Program-made: the position numbers and the translations under genes
In this document: positions 47,256 to 56,731 of the stretch, piece after piece
Numbering within the stretch: position 1 is the stretch's first letter
How the letters are laid out: the number at the start of each line of letters is the position of its first letter
Notes under the pieces: generated by a model
Database searches by the model: none
What the model saw: the letters and a program-made list of their open reading frames with translations, nothing else
What the model was told of the DNA's origin: nothing
Source: Myxococcales bacterium
Lineage (GTDB): Bacteria; Myxococcota; Polyangia; Polyangiales; Polyangiaceae
Length of the DNA: 64,000 nucleotides
Reading direction: 5' to 3'
Assembly (NCBI GenBank): GCA_003151595.1
Contig: PLXW01000106.1
Coordinates: 74,996-138,995 of the forward strand

Positions 47256-48269
47256 TCAGGTCGGGTCGTAGGCGCACTCCCAGCATCGGCGCTGCGCCTC
47301 GGCGTCATGCCGTTGGTCCGGGGTAGCGCCGAAGTAGTCGTCGTCGCAGAGCGGACGATTGCATCCTGAGCAAACCGTGTCCGTCGCTGTTCCGCAGCAA
47401 TCGCACTCGTATTTTCCGGCCGGGTGCTCGCCCGCATCCTCGCGCGCGTCCTCGCGTGCGACGGGGTCGCGGATGGAGGCCCGCGACAGATCCCGCAGCG
47501 TCGAAACGACGTATTCAAACCACCGAAACGCCACGCGTCGCTGGACCGCATTGGCACCGTTCCACCATGTCTTCGCTTCGTCGGGCGCCGGTGTAAGATC
47601 GTCGTTGTACGGCGGCGTCCCGCCCCGATGCGCGCAGAGCGCGACGAGTTGGTCGAGGACCTGCTTCTTCGCTGCTGGCGCCGGATCCCGCTCGGTCGGC
47701 GCTGTACCCAGAAGTTCGTCGACCGCTTGAGCGAGCGATCGGCCACCGAGGGAGATCGGTTCCACGATGACCTTGTCGAGAAGCGCGAAAGGGATTGCGT
47801 TAGTCGTTGTGGAGACCTCGACGAAGAACGCTCCCGTCGAGGGTCGGCATGAATCCGGCTCTCGAAAAAGGTCCCTCCACGCCGCTGCGTCCGTGACGCG
47901 GTCCGTGGACAGATCGTAGCTGGCGTTGCCGGCGTTCTTCCTAGTGACGGCGAGGTCCACGCAGAGCCTAAACGTCTCTGGCTTGAACACGAGAGTGATC
48001 GGCCCGTACGGATTAGGCGACGCGTGATCGAACCTCCAGAACGACTGCCCAAGGTCCGAGAGGTTTCCGAAGCACCGGTCGAAGAGACCGCGCCGTTCGT
48101 CGGATTCGTCGCTCGCAAAGGGGGTGCGGATCCCGCCCGCGCGCACAAGTTGGGCCCTCGAGAGCACTGCTTGATGGGCTGCGTACGAGCGCAGATCCGG
48201 CAGGTTGATGGCGTGCTTCAGGCGGCACCCGCGTCGTTCGAGGTCCGCGGCGATCTCTGCCGGGGTCAT
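47256..48269 (-). CDS. unknown protein with C-terminal Cys-rich (zinc-ribbon-like) tail
   Basis: 337 aa from ATG 48267-48269 (MTPAEIAADLERRG). I do not recognise the family. Residues 20-130 hold the most patterned region: SYAAHQAVLSRAQLVRAG, GNLSDLGQSFWRFDH, and NPYGPITLVFKPETFRLCVD. The last 50 residues have eight or more Cys in CxxC-like pairs (YECDCCG, VCSGCNRPLCDDDY, RCWECAYD), so probably bind zinc. Divergent from the DUF262 gene across a 365-bp spacer. A role in defence is a guess from location. Confidence 0.65.
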   Translation of the reverse strand: MTPAEIAADLERRGCRLKHAINLPDLRSYAAHQAVLSRAQLVRAGGIRTPFASDESDERRGLFDRCFGNLSDLGQSFWRFDHASPNPYGPITLVFKPETFRLCVDLAVTRKNAGNASYDLSTDRVTDAAAWRDLFREPDSCRPSTGAFFVEVSTTTNAIPFALLDKVIVEPISLGGRSLAQAVDELLGTAPTERDPAPAAKKQVLDQLVALCAHRGGTPPYNDDLTPAPDEAKTWWNGANAVQRRVAFRWFEYVVSTLRDLSRASIRDPVAREDAREDAGEHPAGKYECDCCGTATDTVCSGCNRPLCDDDYFGATPDQRHDAEAQRRCWECAYDPT

Positions 48270-48634
48270 CACTTCACGCGTACCATGTCGACACGGTCGG
48301 GCGAAACGTTCACGGGGCTCCTCAAGGAAGAACGCCCGTCGTGCCCCCCGCGTCACTCGTGGTGCCACACACGGCGCCCGATCAGCGGCCTCTCGGTAAA
48401 GTAGGCCGCGCGTCTCTGGCCCTATTTGGCGAGCTTTTTCGCCTTCAGCGCGAGGAGGCTTGGCGATCGGTACATCCGAAGCGGGGACGCCGGGTGCCCG
48501 TCCCTATGCGGCGATCGCGGCGGCCCGCCTCCGTGCGGAGCCAAAGGCTCGCGCCCGGCGACCGACGAGCTGCTTACTCCCGATCGCTGCTGACTGCCTT
48601 GACACGCGACCGAGCCACTCCTCTCATCGCCGGC
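48270..48634. other. 365-bp divergent intergenic region
   Basis: Between the unknown gene and the DUF262 gene. Possible promoter for the right-hand gene: TTGACA at 48599-48604 and a weak TCTCAT 17 nt later, close to the ATG 48635. Otherwise nothing recognised. Confidence 0.4.
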
Positions 48635-50254
48635 ATGACCGGCGCCGCAACCTCTCTCGCAAAAGATCCGCAGCCCAGCGTCGACCGAATCGACGAACTC
48701 GCTCGTCGCATTCTCATCGGCGACATTCTGCTTCCCAAATTCCAGCGCGACTTCATCTGGGATCGCAAACAGGTAATTGCGCTACTCGACAGTGTTGCGC
48801 GTGGCTATCCGATTGGCAGCATCTTGCTTTGGCAGAGTCGCCAAGAACTACGGAGCGAGAACCGAATCGCGGACTTAGAGATAAAGCTGCCCAAGCCGGA
48901 CTACCCGGTCAACTACTTGCTGGACGGCCAACAACGCTTGTCCACCATCTGCGGTGCCCTCTACTGGAAGGGTGGAGATCCCAAAAGCATATGGAACCTC
49001 GCCTACGATCTGCGGCATCTACACTTCGTCCACCTCGAGAGCTTGGATGATCCGCCCCCTCATCTTGTTCGCGTGAACAAGCTGGCGGATGCTGCCGCCT
49101 TCTTCAAACACGTTTCGTCGCTCGACACGCTAATGGCCGATGACCGCGCCGCGCTCAAGGCCAACGCCGAGGCGTTCTTCAACAGGTTCAAGGACTACAA
49201 GATCGCAACGGTTACGCTCGGCGACATGTCGCTCAAGGACGTGGCGCCCATTTTCGAACGCATCAATAGCGAGGGCACCCGCCTGACGATCGTCGACCTG
49301 ATGCGCGCCGCCACGTGGAGCCAGGACTTCGACCTCGTCGACTCCATCGATGCGATCTTGGACGAACTCTCGGAGAAGGACTTCTCCGCAATTGACCGCA
49401 AGGTTGTTCTCCGTAGTGTCTCGGCCACGGCGGGAGGGGGGTTTTCCACCGAGAGCATTGACGACCTAAGAAACAAGCCCGCTCTACAGCTCCAGGGCGC
49501 CGTCGACGAGACGAGCGCTGCATATCGTCGTTGTGTGGATTTTCTCGTAACAGAGATCCGCATCCCGGACGCTCGCGTCCTGCCGTACATGAACCAAATG
49601 ACCGTTCTCGTGGAAGCATTCCGCCTGCTGCCAAAGCCAACGTCGGAGCAGTACAAGGCGATTAAGCGGTGGTTTTGGAGGACATCCTTCACTGGTTACT
49701 TCGGTGGCTGGAACACGGGAGCTATGGCGCGCGATCAGGCGGCGGTAAAGCAGTTCGCCGCAGGCGCATCGAATGACATCGACTTTGGGTACACACCTCC
49801 CAACTATTCGATCTGGAAATCCCGCGCCTTCAGGGCGAATAACGCCCACACAAAGACTTTTGCGATCGTCCTATGCCACCAGTCACCAATCGACCTCCTG
49901 ACGGGGCAGAAAATTGACGTCACCAAGGCGCTCGCCTGGGAGAACAGCAAGGAATTCCATCACTTCTTCCCGCAAAAGTTCCTGGCCACGAAGAAGGAAC
50001 CTCCGACGCGCATTGGTTTACTTGCGAACATCGTGTTGCTGACTTCGGCGAGTAACAAGGTCATCTCGGACACTGCGCCGTCGGTCTACTTGAAGGCCGT
50101 AGAGAAGGCCGCCGGCGCAGATCTGGACAGATGGCTCTCGGCGAATCTCATCTCCCCCGAAGCCTTTAAGGCCGCTCAGTCCGACGATTATGACGGCTTC
50201 CTGGACGCACGTTCCCACGCGATACAGCAGGCTGTCACCGCCGCCGCTGGCTAG
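48635..50254 (+). CDS. DUF262/HNH (GmrSD-type) restriction-like protein
   Basis: 539 aa from ATG 48635. DUF262 domain: LLPKFQRDFIWDRKQVIALL, GYPIGSILLW, and LLDGQQRLSTI, the DGQQR signature linked to nucleotide-dependent DNA cleavage. Near the C-terminus EFHHFFPQKFL and IGLLANIVLLTSASNKVI fit the DUF1524/HNH nuclease of GmrD. GmrSD enzymes are type IV restriction systems against modified phage DNA. Ends 18 bp before the convergent DISARM operon. Target modification unknown. Confidence 0.85.
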   Translation: MTGAATSLAKDPQPSVDRIDELARRILIGDILLPKFQRDFIWDRKQVIALLDSVARGYPIGSILLWQSRQELRSENRIADLEIKLPKPDYPVNYLLDGQQRLSTICGALYWKGGDPKSIWNLAYDLRHLHFVHLESLDDPPPHLVRVNKLADAAAFFKHVSSLDTLMADDRAALKANAEAFFNRFKDYKIATVTLGDMSLKDVAPIFERINSEGTRLTIVDLMRAATWSQDFDLVDSIDAILDELSEKDFSAIDRKVVLRSVSATAGGGFSTESIDDLRNKPALQLQGAVDETSAAYRRCVDFLVTEIRIPDARVLPYMNQMTVLVEAFRLLPKPTSEQYKAIKRWFWRTSFTGYFGGWNTGAMARDQAAVKQFAAGASNDIDFGYTPPNYSIWKSRAFRANNAHTKTFAIVLCHQSPIDLLTGQKIDVTKALAWENSKEFHHFFPQKFLATKKEPPTRIGLLANIVLLTSASNKVISDTAPSVYLKAVEKAAGADLDRWLSANLISPEAFKAAQSDDYDGFLDARSHAIQQAVTAAAG

Positions 50255-50272
50255 CTGTGACGTCGTGCTGTC

Positions 50273-51019
50273 CTATCGAAGGTACGTACGGAGCTCCTCA
50301 ATCGTCAACGCAGGTTGCTTGCGATGGAGCATCGCGTGGCAGTTAGGGCACACAGGGCGCAAATCCTTGATCGGGTTCACTTGATATTCGGCACCGACCG
50401 ACGACACCGGCACGACATGATGCACGTGAATGAACCCGACACCCAGAGGCCCATATCTATCTTCGAAACGCAGACCACACGCCGCGCACGCTGTACCGAA
50501 ATGACCTATGCAGGCCAGGCGCGCGGCTCGATCGCGTTCATAGGCGTTCACGAGAATTTTTCGAACACTACCTTCACGATACTCGCGCGTCCCCATCTCT
50601 TCCGGGCTACGGATGATGGCCTCCGGAGCCTCCGCAGCATCAACGGACCACAGTATCTCTACGGGTGAGGTATCCGCCACCTCCATGGCCTTGCCGGTAC
50701 CGGCGTAGTTGAATGGAGCCTCGTTGGAAGTACGCCAGAACAAATGCGCTATGCTTTCGCGTTCCAATAGCCTACGGACACTCTGCCACGAGATGAGAGA
50801 ACCATTCTTGTGATACCAACGTAGATGGTCGCCCTCCCACCGGTTAGCGTAGTCATGGCCCGTGCGCCCCTCTGTCCCCACGTTCGCGAAGATGATGAAC
50901 TCCCCGTCGTGTTCGACGATCCCGGTGTCCCAGTTGCCGCCCCTAGCGCCCCGCGAGAGACCCGCCTGCTCCTTCACGTCCGGCCGCGTGTATTTTCGAG
51001 AGCGCTCGAACCTCAACAT
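50273..51019 (-). CDS. DUF3427-HNH endonuclease, last gene of the DISARM operon
   Basis: 248 aa from ATG 51017-51019. The N-terminal 125 residues resemble DUF3427, the domain often placed at the end of SF2 helicases (YTRPDVKEQAG, HLFWRTSNEAPFNYAGTGKA, SPVEILWSV). The C-terminal HNH has ACIGHFGTACAACG, VHHVVPVS and CPNCHAMLHR, with all Cys and His ligands present. It overlaps drmC by 7 bp, so it belongs to the operon. It is not part of the DISARM core I know of; it might add DNA cleavage. Confidence 0.85.
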   Translation of the reverse strand: MLRFERSRKYTRPDVKEQAGLSRGARGGNWDTGIVEHDGEFIIFANVGTEGRTGHDYANRWEGDHLRWYHKNGSLISWQSVRRLLERESIAHLFWRTSNEAPFNYAGTGKAMEVADTSPVEILWSVDAAEAPEAIIRSPEEMGTREYREGSVRKILVNAYERDRAARLACIGHFGTACAACGLRFEDRYGPLGVGFIHVHHVVPVSSVGAEYQVNPIKDLRPVCPNCHAMLHRKQPALTIEELRTYLR

Positions 51020-51717
51020 CGCAGTTCCTCGACGACTCCACTCTCCACAAGGTAGGAGAATATTTTCCAAGCCTCGGCAGCGGGATTCCCCGAGAGTCGC
51101 ACTCCGATCTCGATGTTTCCATGCAGCCCATGGAAAGTGAAGTTGGCTGATGTCACGAGAAGATCGTTCTTATCAACGAGAAGACACTTCGCGTGCATCG
51201 ATGCGTGCGGGGGGGCATCGCGGCGTTCCCGGTCGTGGAAGATCCTAGGTAGTCGAGCGCCCGCCGGCCACACCGCCTGAATTCGCGCGGCGGCTCTGCG
51301 TTCGCGATCACAGATCATTATGACGTCCACGCCGCGCTGCGCAGCGGCGGCTAGGAGGAGTATCAGCTCCCGGTCGGTCAGTTCGTAGCCAAGCAGGATG
51401 ATCTGCTTCGCCGCGCGCTCGATCATCTCGTGCACAGTGCGTTGTGTTGGTTGAGCAAGTCCCGGCGCGTCGGGAGGGAGCGTCGCGACCAGCTCCGCAT
51501 CGACGAGCTTCGGAAGCACTTCCACGTGTTGGATCCGGAGCGCCTGAAGGCACAGACGTACGACCGAGGCCGGCTCCGCCGGAATCACGCGCGCCAGTAA
51601 GCTGGCGCACTCCGGCAACGTGAGCAGGCCCCCCTGCTCGATGGAAGAAAATAGATCTACATCGGAGCACTCGCGGACGCGTGCTTCGAGCTCAACCAGG
51701 TCGCGCGCGAGACCCAT
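51013..51717 (-). CDS. drmC: DrmC, phospholipase D-like DISARM protein
   Basis: 234 aa. One PLD motif: HAKCLLVDKND with His175 and Lys177, followed by TSANFTFHG. As in DrmC it has a single HKD motif, so it would act as a dimer or not at all; DrmC is dispensable in some tested DISARM systems. N-terminal 120 residues are helical. Starts 3 bp after drmB. Identification rests on motif plus position behind drmA-drmB. Confidence 0.88.
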   Translation of the reverse strand: MGLARDLVELEARVRECSDVDLFSSIEQGGLLTLPECASLLARVIPAEPASVVRLCLQALRIQHVEVLPKLVDAELVATLPPDAPGLAQPTQRTVHEMIERAAKQIILLGYELTDRELILLLAAAAQRGVDVIMICDRERRAAARIQAVWPAGARLPRIFHDRERRDAPPHASMHAKCLLVDKNDLLVTSANFTFHGLHGNIEIGVRLSGNPAAEAWKIFSYLVESGVVEELRC

Positions 51718-51720
51718 TCC

Positions 51721-53562
51721 TCAGCTCCGGAGCTCGCGGAGGTAGTCCTCGAAGTAGCCGAGTTCGGGTTGCGTTGGCGTCCCGACGAGAAGCGCTCGAT
51801 CCAGGAACGTGTTGAATTCCTCGCAAGACGTCTCTGACGCAAGCAAGCATGCGTGGCATGCGGCCCCGTTTGCAGGCTCCGACTTGGCGTGTATGCCCTG
51901 AAGGCACAGTGGATCCGACGAGCACCACGTCATTGACGTGAGAGCGTCTTCGAACACCCCCACCATGTTTCCACTCTCACCCTGCCGCGCGAGACCGCCG
52001 AGGGTTCCGTCGGAGTCGGGGGAAGACGTAAAAACGAGCAGTCCCGCCATCTCCCAATTGTTCGTATCCACGTAGAGTCGCTCTCGTAACGAGGCGCTCC
52101 CATAGCCGCAGCTCAGCGATAGCTGTCGTATTAGCGCGTGTGCGAGGCTGTGAATCAACAAGAGCCTCGGTGTGACAGACTTCGGTGGCGCACCGGGACG
52201 CCCACGGTCGCGCCACGCCTGCTCATATGCCTTGCGGACGACGTCGGCGCGCGCGACCACCGCCGCTCGCGTCTCCCATTGACGCACCCGATCCGGACGT
52301 AACTGAATGAAGATTCCCTCGCCACGATTTTCCACGGCCGGCAACCACGCATGGTGGTGTAGCGAAATAGCGGCAATACGGTCCTCGTCACCGGCGCTCG
52401 GTGGAAACACTCGCGTGAAACCACGCAGCGCTCTCACCTCCCGAAGCCGCGTTGCACGAGTCACGGATTGAAGCCAGCTGGCTAGCTCCGGGGGCGCGTG
52501 TGCGGGTCGAATCTCGAACTCGGTGTTCTCGCCGAACGGCCGCACGTGTTGCACGAATTGCTGATATTCCTCCCATCGAATGTTCCGATCCGGCGAGCGC
52601 AATCGCGCGATTCGATCCTCGATGACCGCAATCAACTCTGCCTCCGGTTTCCCAGTGACGTCAGCCAGCCTTAGAGCTTGGATGAGCAATTTTCGTGCAC
52701 TCTCGTCTGGAGCCTGATCCAGCATCGCCCATCGCATGCCGATCTTCTTCTGCAACTCATCCGACCATGGCGGTATGTCTAGCGCTGACTCAACCACGGA
52801 GAAGTAGATGTTCGATGCGCCGCGCTGGACGACACGCGGCTTCGCCGTGCACGGCTCGTCAGCGTCCGTACCAAGCCACGGCCGTCTCCCATGACACTGC
52901 CCTGAAATCGCGTCGGGGCCGAAGCATCCTTCCATCGATCGCCTGGCCCCGCAGCCGAGGCAGGTCAAGAGCAAGCCGCTGAGCCCCGCTGTGGCGCTGC
53001 CCTCAAGCTTCAGTTCACGTCGCGGACGTTCGGGCGGTTGAGGGCACCTCTCCTGATGCTTCACCCACCAGTCCCATGGAAACTCGTCGAGGTGGCCCTT
53101 TTCACAAACGACAATGAACCGAACCGGCACGACGTGGACGCGGTTTCGACCTCCGGCCTTCTCCGAGCAGTCCGCACAATAGAGAGCAGGGTCACCAGCG
53201 TCCTCCGTCCAGAAACGGGACTGTCGGACTAGATGACATTGGGGACATTGAAGCCAACGCGGAAAGCGCACCCCCACGAGCTTCCCTGCCTTTGGGGAGT
53301 AGACACGGGGTGCCTTCTGCGGAGCAACGGGAGGAAGCCGAAAGCCGTCCACGCCAAGCTGCTTCTGTAGCCGCGGTTCATACACGGTCTGGGGATGCCC
53401 GAGCCCGGGTGGAGGGGCCCAACGATCCCACTCCTCAAGTCCGGCGGCGACCACTGAGATGGCAGCGCCGCCGTAGCCGCCGGCTCTGAAGTCCACAATG
53501 GAACCAGGCCCGTGCGTGATGATGATCTGGCTGCGTCGGACGTCCCCGAGTTCGTTGCGCAT
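51721..53562 (-). CDS. drmB: DrmB, DUF1998-containing DISARM protein
   Basis: 613 aa. Begins MRNELGDVRRSQIIITHGPG, the usual DrmB start. Zinc-ribbon-like Cys pairs in the first third (CPQCHLVRQ with CADC, CEKGHLDEFPW, CLGCGARRS). The DUF1998 region near the C-terminus has LLIHSLAHALIRQLSLSCGY and CHACLLASETSCEEFN. DrmB forms a complex with DrmA that binds DNA ends. Separated from drmA by 1 bp. Confidence 0.92.
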   Translation of the reverse strand: MRNELGDVRRSQIIITHGPGSIVDFRAGGYGGAAISVVAAGLEEWDRWAPPPGLGHPQTVYEPRLQKQLGVDGFRLPPVAPQKAPRVYSPKAGKLVGVRFPRWLQCPQCHLVRQSRFWTEDAGDPALYCADCSEKAGGRNRVHVVPVRFIVVCEKGHLDEFPWDWWVKHQERCPQPPERPRRELKLEGSATAGLSGLLLTCLGCGARRSMEGCFGPDAISGQCHGRRPWLGTDADEPCTAKPRVVQRGASNIYFSVVESALDIPPWSDELQKKIGMRWAMLDQAPDESARKLLIQALRLADVTGKPEAELIAVIEDRIARLRSPDRNIRWEEYQQFVQHVRPFGENTEFEIRPAHAPPELASWLQSVTRATRLREVRALRGFTRVFPPSAGDEDRIAAISLHHHAWLPAVENRGEGIFIQLRPDRVRQWETRAAVVARADVVRKAYEQAWRDRGRPGAPPKSVTPRLLLIHSLAHALIRQLSLSCGYGSASLRERLYVDTNNWEMAGLLVFTSSPDSDGTLGGLARQGESGNMVGVFEDALTSMTWCSSDPLCLQGIHAKSEPANGAACHACLLASETSCEEFNTFLDRALLVGTPTQPELGYFEDYLRELRS

Positions 53563-53563
53563 C

Positions 53564-56500
53564 TCAGTTCCCCTCCGTCTTCAACACGTGGCGCAAGACA
53601 AACGGCGCCCCAGGTTCAACCTCTCGCATCGAGTTTGGCGTTGGCCACATCGCGCGCCGTGCACCCTCTGCGTCAAGGTCGGGGTCGACGTCGGCCTTCG
53701 CCGCAAATTGTTCAGCAGACATCAGAAGGCTCGTTCGTCGCTCAAAATCATCCCAATATGTCTGCAGGTCGGGGCGACTCGACCACTGATCTATTAGACG
53801 TCTCAATTTCTGGGAGACGATCGCCCGCTCGGCCGAGTCCACGCGTGCTGCGCGGCTCTCGATGGTCGCGGCAATCCTCTCAACATCCGGGCGCCTAAGA
53901 TCGTCGAGAATTGGTCGGCGGTCCATGCCCGGGACCGTGTGTCGCACCAACGCGACCAGGACCGCATGCAGAGCCTTGTCTTGAGCACGCGACGCAAATG
54001 GCGTCACGCTTGTAGCCTCCACATCTCTGTAGAGGCATCGGTGCCACGTTTCGAACGTCTCAAAATGAGAGCGATCCCGCGCGCGCATGCTGTTGTACAT
54101 GGTTATGACAACGCCGGGCACCTCTCCGCGCCCTACGCGGCTCGTTGCCTGAATGTATTCCGATAGTGTTTTCGGCTGAGCGTTGACGACCATTAGCCCC
54201 AAGCGCGGTATGTCCATGCCAACGGAAATCATGTTGGAGGCCACAAGTAGATCAACGGCCTCCGGATCTGCCGCGGACTTGCTCAACCGCTCGAGCATGT
54301 CCCGGATCTCGTAGGCTCGGACCCGGCTCGTTAGCTCCGCCGGTGCTTCGATCCGTCGGCGCGGCTCACCTCGCCGCGCAGCGAACTGCCCGATCGACAC
54401 CGGAACGTCGTCCTGCATGAGGACGAGTGCTCGCCCGAGTTCTCGTAACGAGTTAAAGTACGCAACCAGAGTCCAATAGTAATTCCGCTCCTCGGGCGAC
54501 GCGCCTGGTGTGCTTGCGCCCTGCAGAAGTGAAGCTACTAGCGCCTGCAGCAAATACGTTGCAGAGCGGCCAGCCGTTGTAACTCCGGCGTAGAGGCGCC
54601 CGGGACGCTCCTGGTCTGTCACCGCGAAGCCTGAGTTGCCAGCGTCCAAACCAGGTGCTGGAAACTGATAAGTCGTTCGATCGAAGAGGGCCCGTATTTG
54701 GTCCTCCGCTCTGCGGATCGTCGCGGTTGAGCCGATGATTTTCGGTCGAATGTCATCCCGTCTGCAAAGCTCGTCGATCGCTACTTCGTATAGGCCGGCG
54801 ATGGAACCGAGTGGGCCCGAGATGAGATGTAGTTCGTCCTGAATAATCAGGTCAGGAGGTGAGTACGGCGTTCCGCGGCCGAAAAGGGCGCGTGTCTCGA
54901 ACTTGCGCACGATCTGCGCGAACTTGTCTACGGTCCCGATTAGCAGCGAGGGCGTCTTGCGATAGACCTCTTCGTCGATGGTCCAAACTGGAAGGCGCGC
55001 GCCAGTCTTCGCGAGTTCACACGTAGAACGTTCGTCGGTGCACTCGACGATCGACTCCTTGGGAGTCAGCTTCCAGCTAAGCTTTGAGCCACAACACGGG
55101 CAGCTTGTGAGTTGCTCCGGCGTGCTCGGATCTCCAGGTGTGCGGTCTAGGGCTTCCTGGAGCGTCAGCGGCGTCGCCGCGGCGCCGACCCAGAGCCCGA
55201 TGCCGATCGGGGCCTTGCCCAGGAGAGCGGGCCCCCCTGTCGTCGTTTCGCCGCGACGACGCAGGAACTCGCAAGCCAAGATCATGGCTGCCGCGCGCTG
55301 GAACTGTTGAATCGTGAGTAGGCGGAGCGTATATCGCATCAACACGGCGACGCCGGCACCATCGTCCTGCTTCGTGCCGCGGAGTCGGCGCAGCATGATC
55401 ACGAACGCCGTAAGAGCTAGATACGCCTCGGTCTTCCCGCCACCGGTAGGAAACCAGAGCAGGTCCATGGCGCCGCGATCTTCGTGGGTTCTCACCGCAA
55501 GGGACGCAAGTACGAGAAGTTGGAATCCGAGCTGAAAAGGGCGCCACGTCAGTGCCCCGCCTCGCGACCAACCGAACTGGCGCGACATTGAGGCTTGGGC
55601 GAGCTGGAAGGCGGTGCACACGTCTGCATCGTTCCGTATGCAATCGACTCCGGCAGCCATTCGGTCGGCGCCACGCACACACCGTTCAATGTGTCTCCGA
55701 GCTTGCGGCTGAAGATCCCGCGGAAAGCTTGGAACACGCTCCTCCTCTCGCGCGATCCAGGTGCGATATGCAGTCACGAGATCGTCCAGACCAGCGGCCA
55801 GGGCGGTCGGAGTAGCTCCCGCCAGCCACGCCGCCTCAAGTGGGCGGCGGTCGGCAGTATTACGGATCGCATCGAAGACAACATCACCGCGGTCGCTCAC
55901 TCCGGGGACCGTCACGGCCGGCACCCAATCAGTCGTCAGCGAGAGCACCGAGTCGTGGTCGAGCACGGCGCGCGCCGAGCACGTGTGCCCTACTGCGTAC
56001 TCCTTGACATCGCGATAGATGAGCGCGGCGGTGCGACTGTCGTCGTCGGTCTGTGCTCGCCTCGAGGGCCTTGGTGCGAACGCGCCATGTTGCACCTTCG
56101 TTACGGAAAGCCCCACCTGAAAGAAGTGCTGTTCCTCGTCGTAGGCGGACGAATCTCCGCGCAGACGCTGGTTGTCGAGCGCAGCTGTTACGGTGGTCAC
56201 ACCGGAATGTGGCGTCACGAGGATGTACAGCTCCATCCCGCTTACACCGTGCTGATCCAGGTTGATCCTCTGCTCACCCGCACGGAGTTCGACGGAGGGT
56301 GCCGCCCCCAGCGCGATCCGTCGCCACCGCTCGTGTGCGCGGTCGACAGGACCCTCCGCCACCTCGTCTCCCGCATCGTTGACGGCGAATCGCTTGTACA
56401 CAGCGCAGGCGATCTGAACGTCGATGATCGGCGACACGTCGTGACCGGCGGCGAGGACGGCAAAAGACAGTCCCGCGGCCGACGGCTTCAGAGCGGCGTG

Positions 56501-56731
56501 GAGTGAGACGCCCGCGTCCTCGGGCGATGAGGCGGCGTCCTCGACCTCATTGACTGCCGCGCCGCCGTCCTCGTTCTCTTCGGGTTCGATCCTGGAGCCT
56601 CTTGGATACAAGATCCCGGTGCTGTACCGCTGGGTGGGGCGATCCGAGAGCGTCTCGTTCGGCGAGAGGGGACCGACAAGATCCTCGGCTAGTCGCGCAA
56701 GGATCTGATCCCGAAAGAGACGTGCACTCAT
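53564..56731 (-). CDS. drmA: DrmA, SF2 helicase of DISARM
   Basis: 1055 aa. About 400 N-terminal residues without a known domain, then the helicase core: Walker A FPTGGGKTEAYL near residue 427, DELHLISGPLGSIAGLYE, motif III-like GSTATIRRAEDQIR, and motif VI QATSRVGRGEVPG. A Cys4-like insert (CPCCGSKL) follows Walker A. DrmA drives the DISARM complex along invading DNA. It overlaps the upstream SF1 helicase by 4 bp. All core motifs are intact. Confidence 0.93.
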   Translation of the reverse strand: MSARLFRDQILARLAEDLVGPLSPNETLSDRPTQRYSTGILYPRGSRIEPEENEDGGAAVNEVEDAASSPEDAGVSLHAALKPSAAGLSFAVLAAGHDVSPIIDVQIACAVYKRFAVNDAGDEVAEGPVDRAHERWRRIALGAAPSVELRAGEQRINLDQHGVSGMELYILVTPHSGVTTVTAALDNQRLRGDSSAYDEEQHFFQVGLSVTKVQHGAFAPRPSRRAQTDDDSRTAALIYRDVKEYAVGHTCSARAVLDHDSVLSLTTDWVPAVTVPGVSDRGDVVFDAIRNTADRRPLEAAWLAGATPTALAAGLDDLVTAYRTWIAREEERVPSFPRDLQPQARRHIERCVRGADRMAAGVDCIRNDADVCTAFQLAQASMSRQFGWSRGGALTWRPFQLGFQLLVLASLAVRTHEDRGAMDLLWFPTGGGKTEAYLALTAFVIMLRRLRGTKQDDGAGVAVLMRYTLRLLTIQQFQRAAAMILACEFLRRRGETTTGGPALLGKAPIGIGLWVGAAATPLTLQEALDRTPGDPSTPEQLTSCPCCGSKLSWKLTPKESIVECTDERSTCELAKTGARLPVWTIDEEVYRKTPSLLIGTVDKFAQIVRKFETRALFGRGTPYSPPDLIIQDELHLISGPLGSIAGLYEVAIDELCRRDDIRPKIIGSTATIRRAEDQIRALFDRTTYQFPAPGLDAGNSGFAVTDQERPGRLYAGVTTAGRSATYLLQALVASLLQGASTPGASPEERNYYWTLVAYFNSLRELGRALVLMQDDVPVSIGQFAARRGEPRRRIEAPAELTSRVRAYEIRDMLERLSKSAADPEAVDLLVASNMISVGMDIPRLGLMVVNAQPKTLSEYIQATSRVGRGEVPGVVITMYNSMRARDRSHFETFETWHRCLYRDVEATSVTPFASRAQDKALHAVLVALVRHTVPGMDRRPILDDLRRPDVERIAATIESRAARVDSAERAIVSQKLRRLIDQWSSRPDLQTYWDDFERRTSLLMSAEQFAAKADVDPDLDAEGARRAMWPTPNSMREVEPGAPFVLRHVLKTEGN

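Noticed and set aside
47207..48148. Second protein on the minus strand in another frame (313 aa)
   Set aside because: Arg/Ser/Pro-rich shadow of the 337-aa gene.
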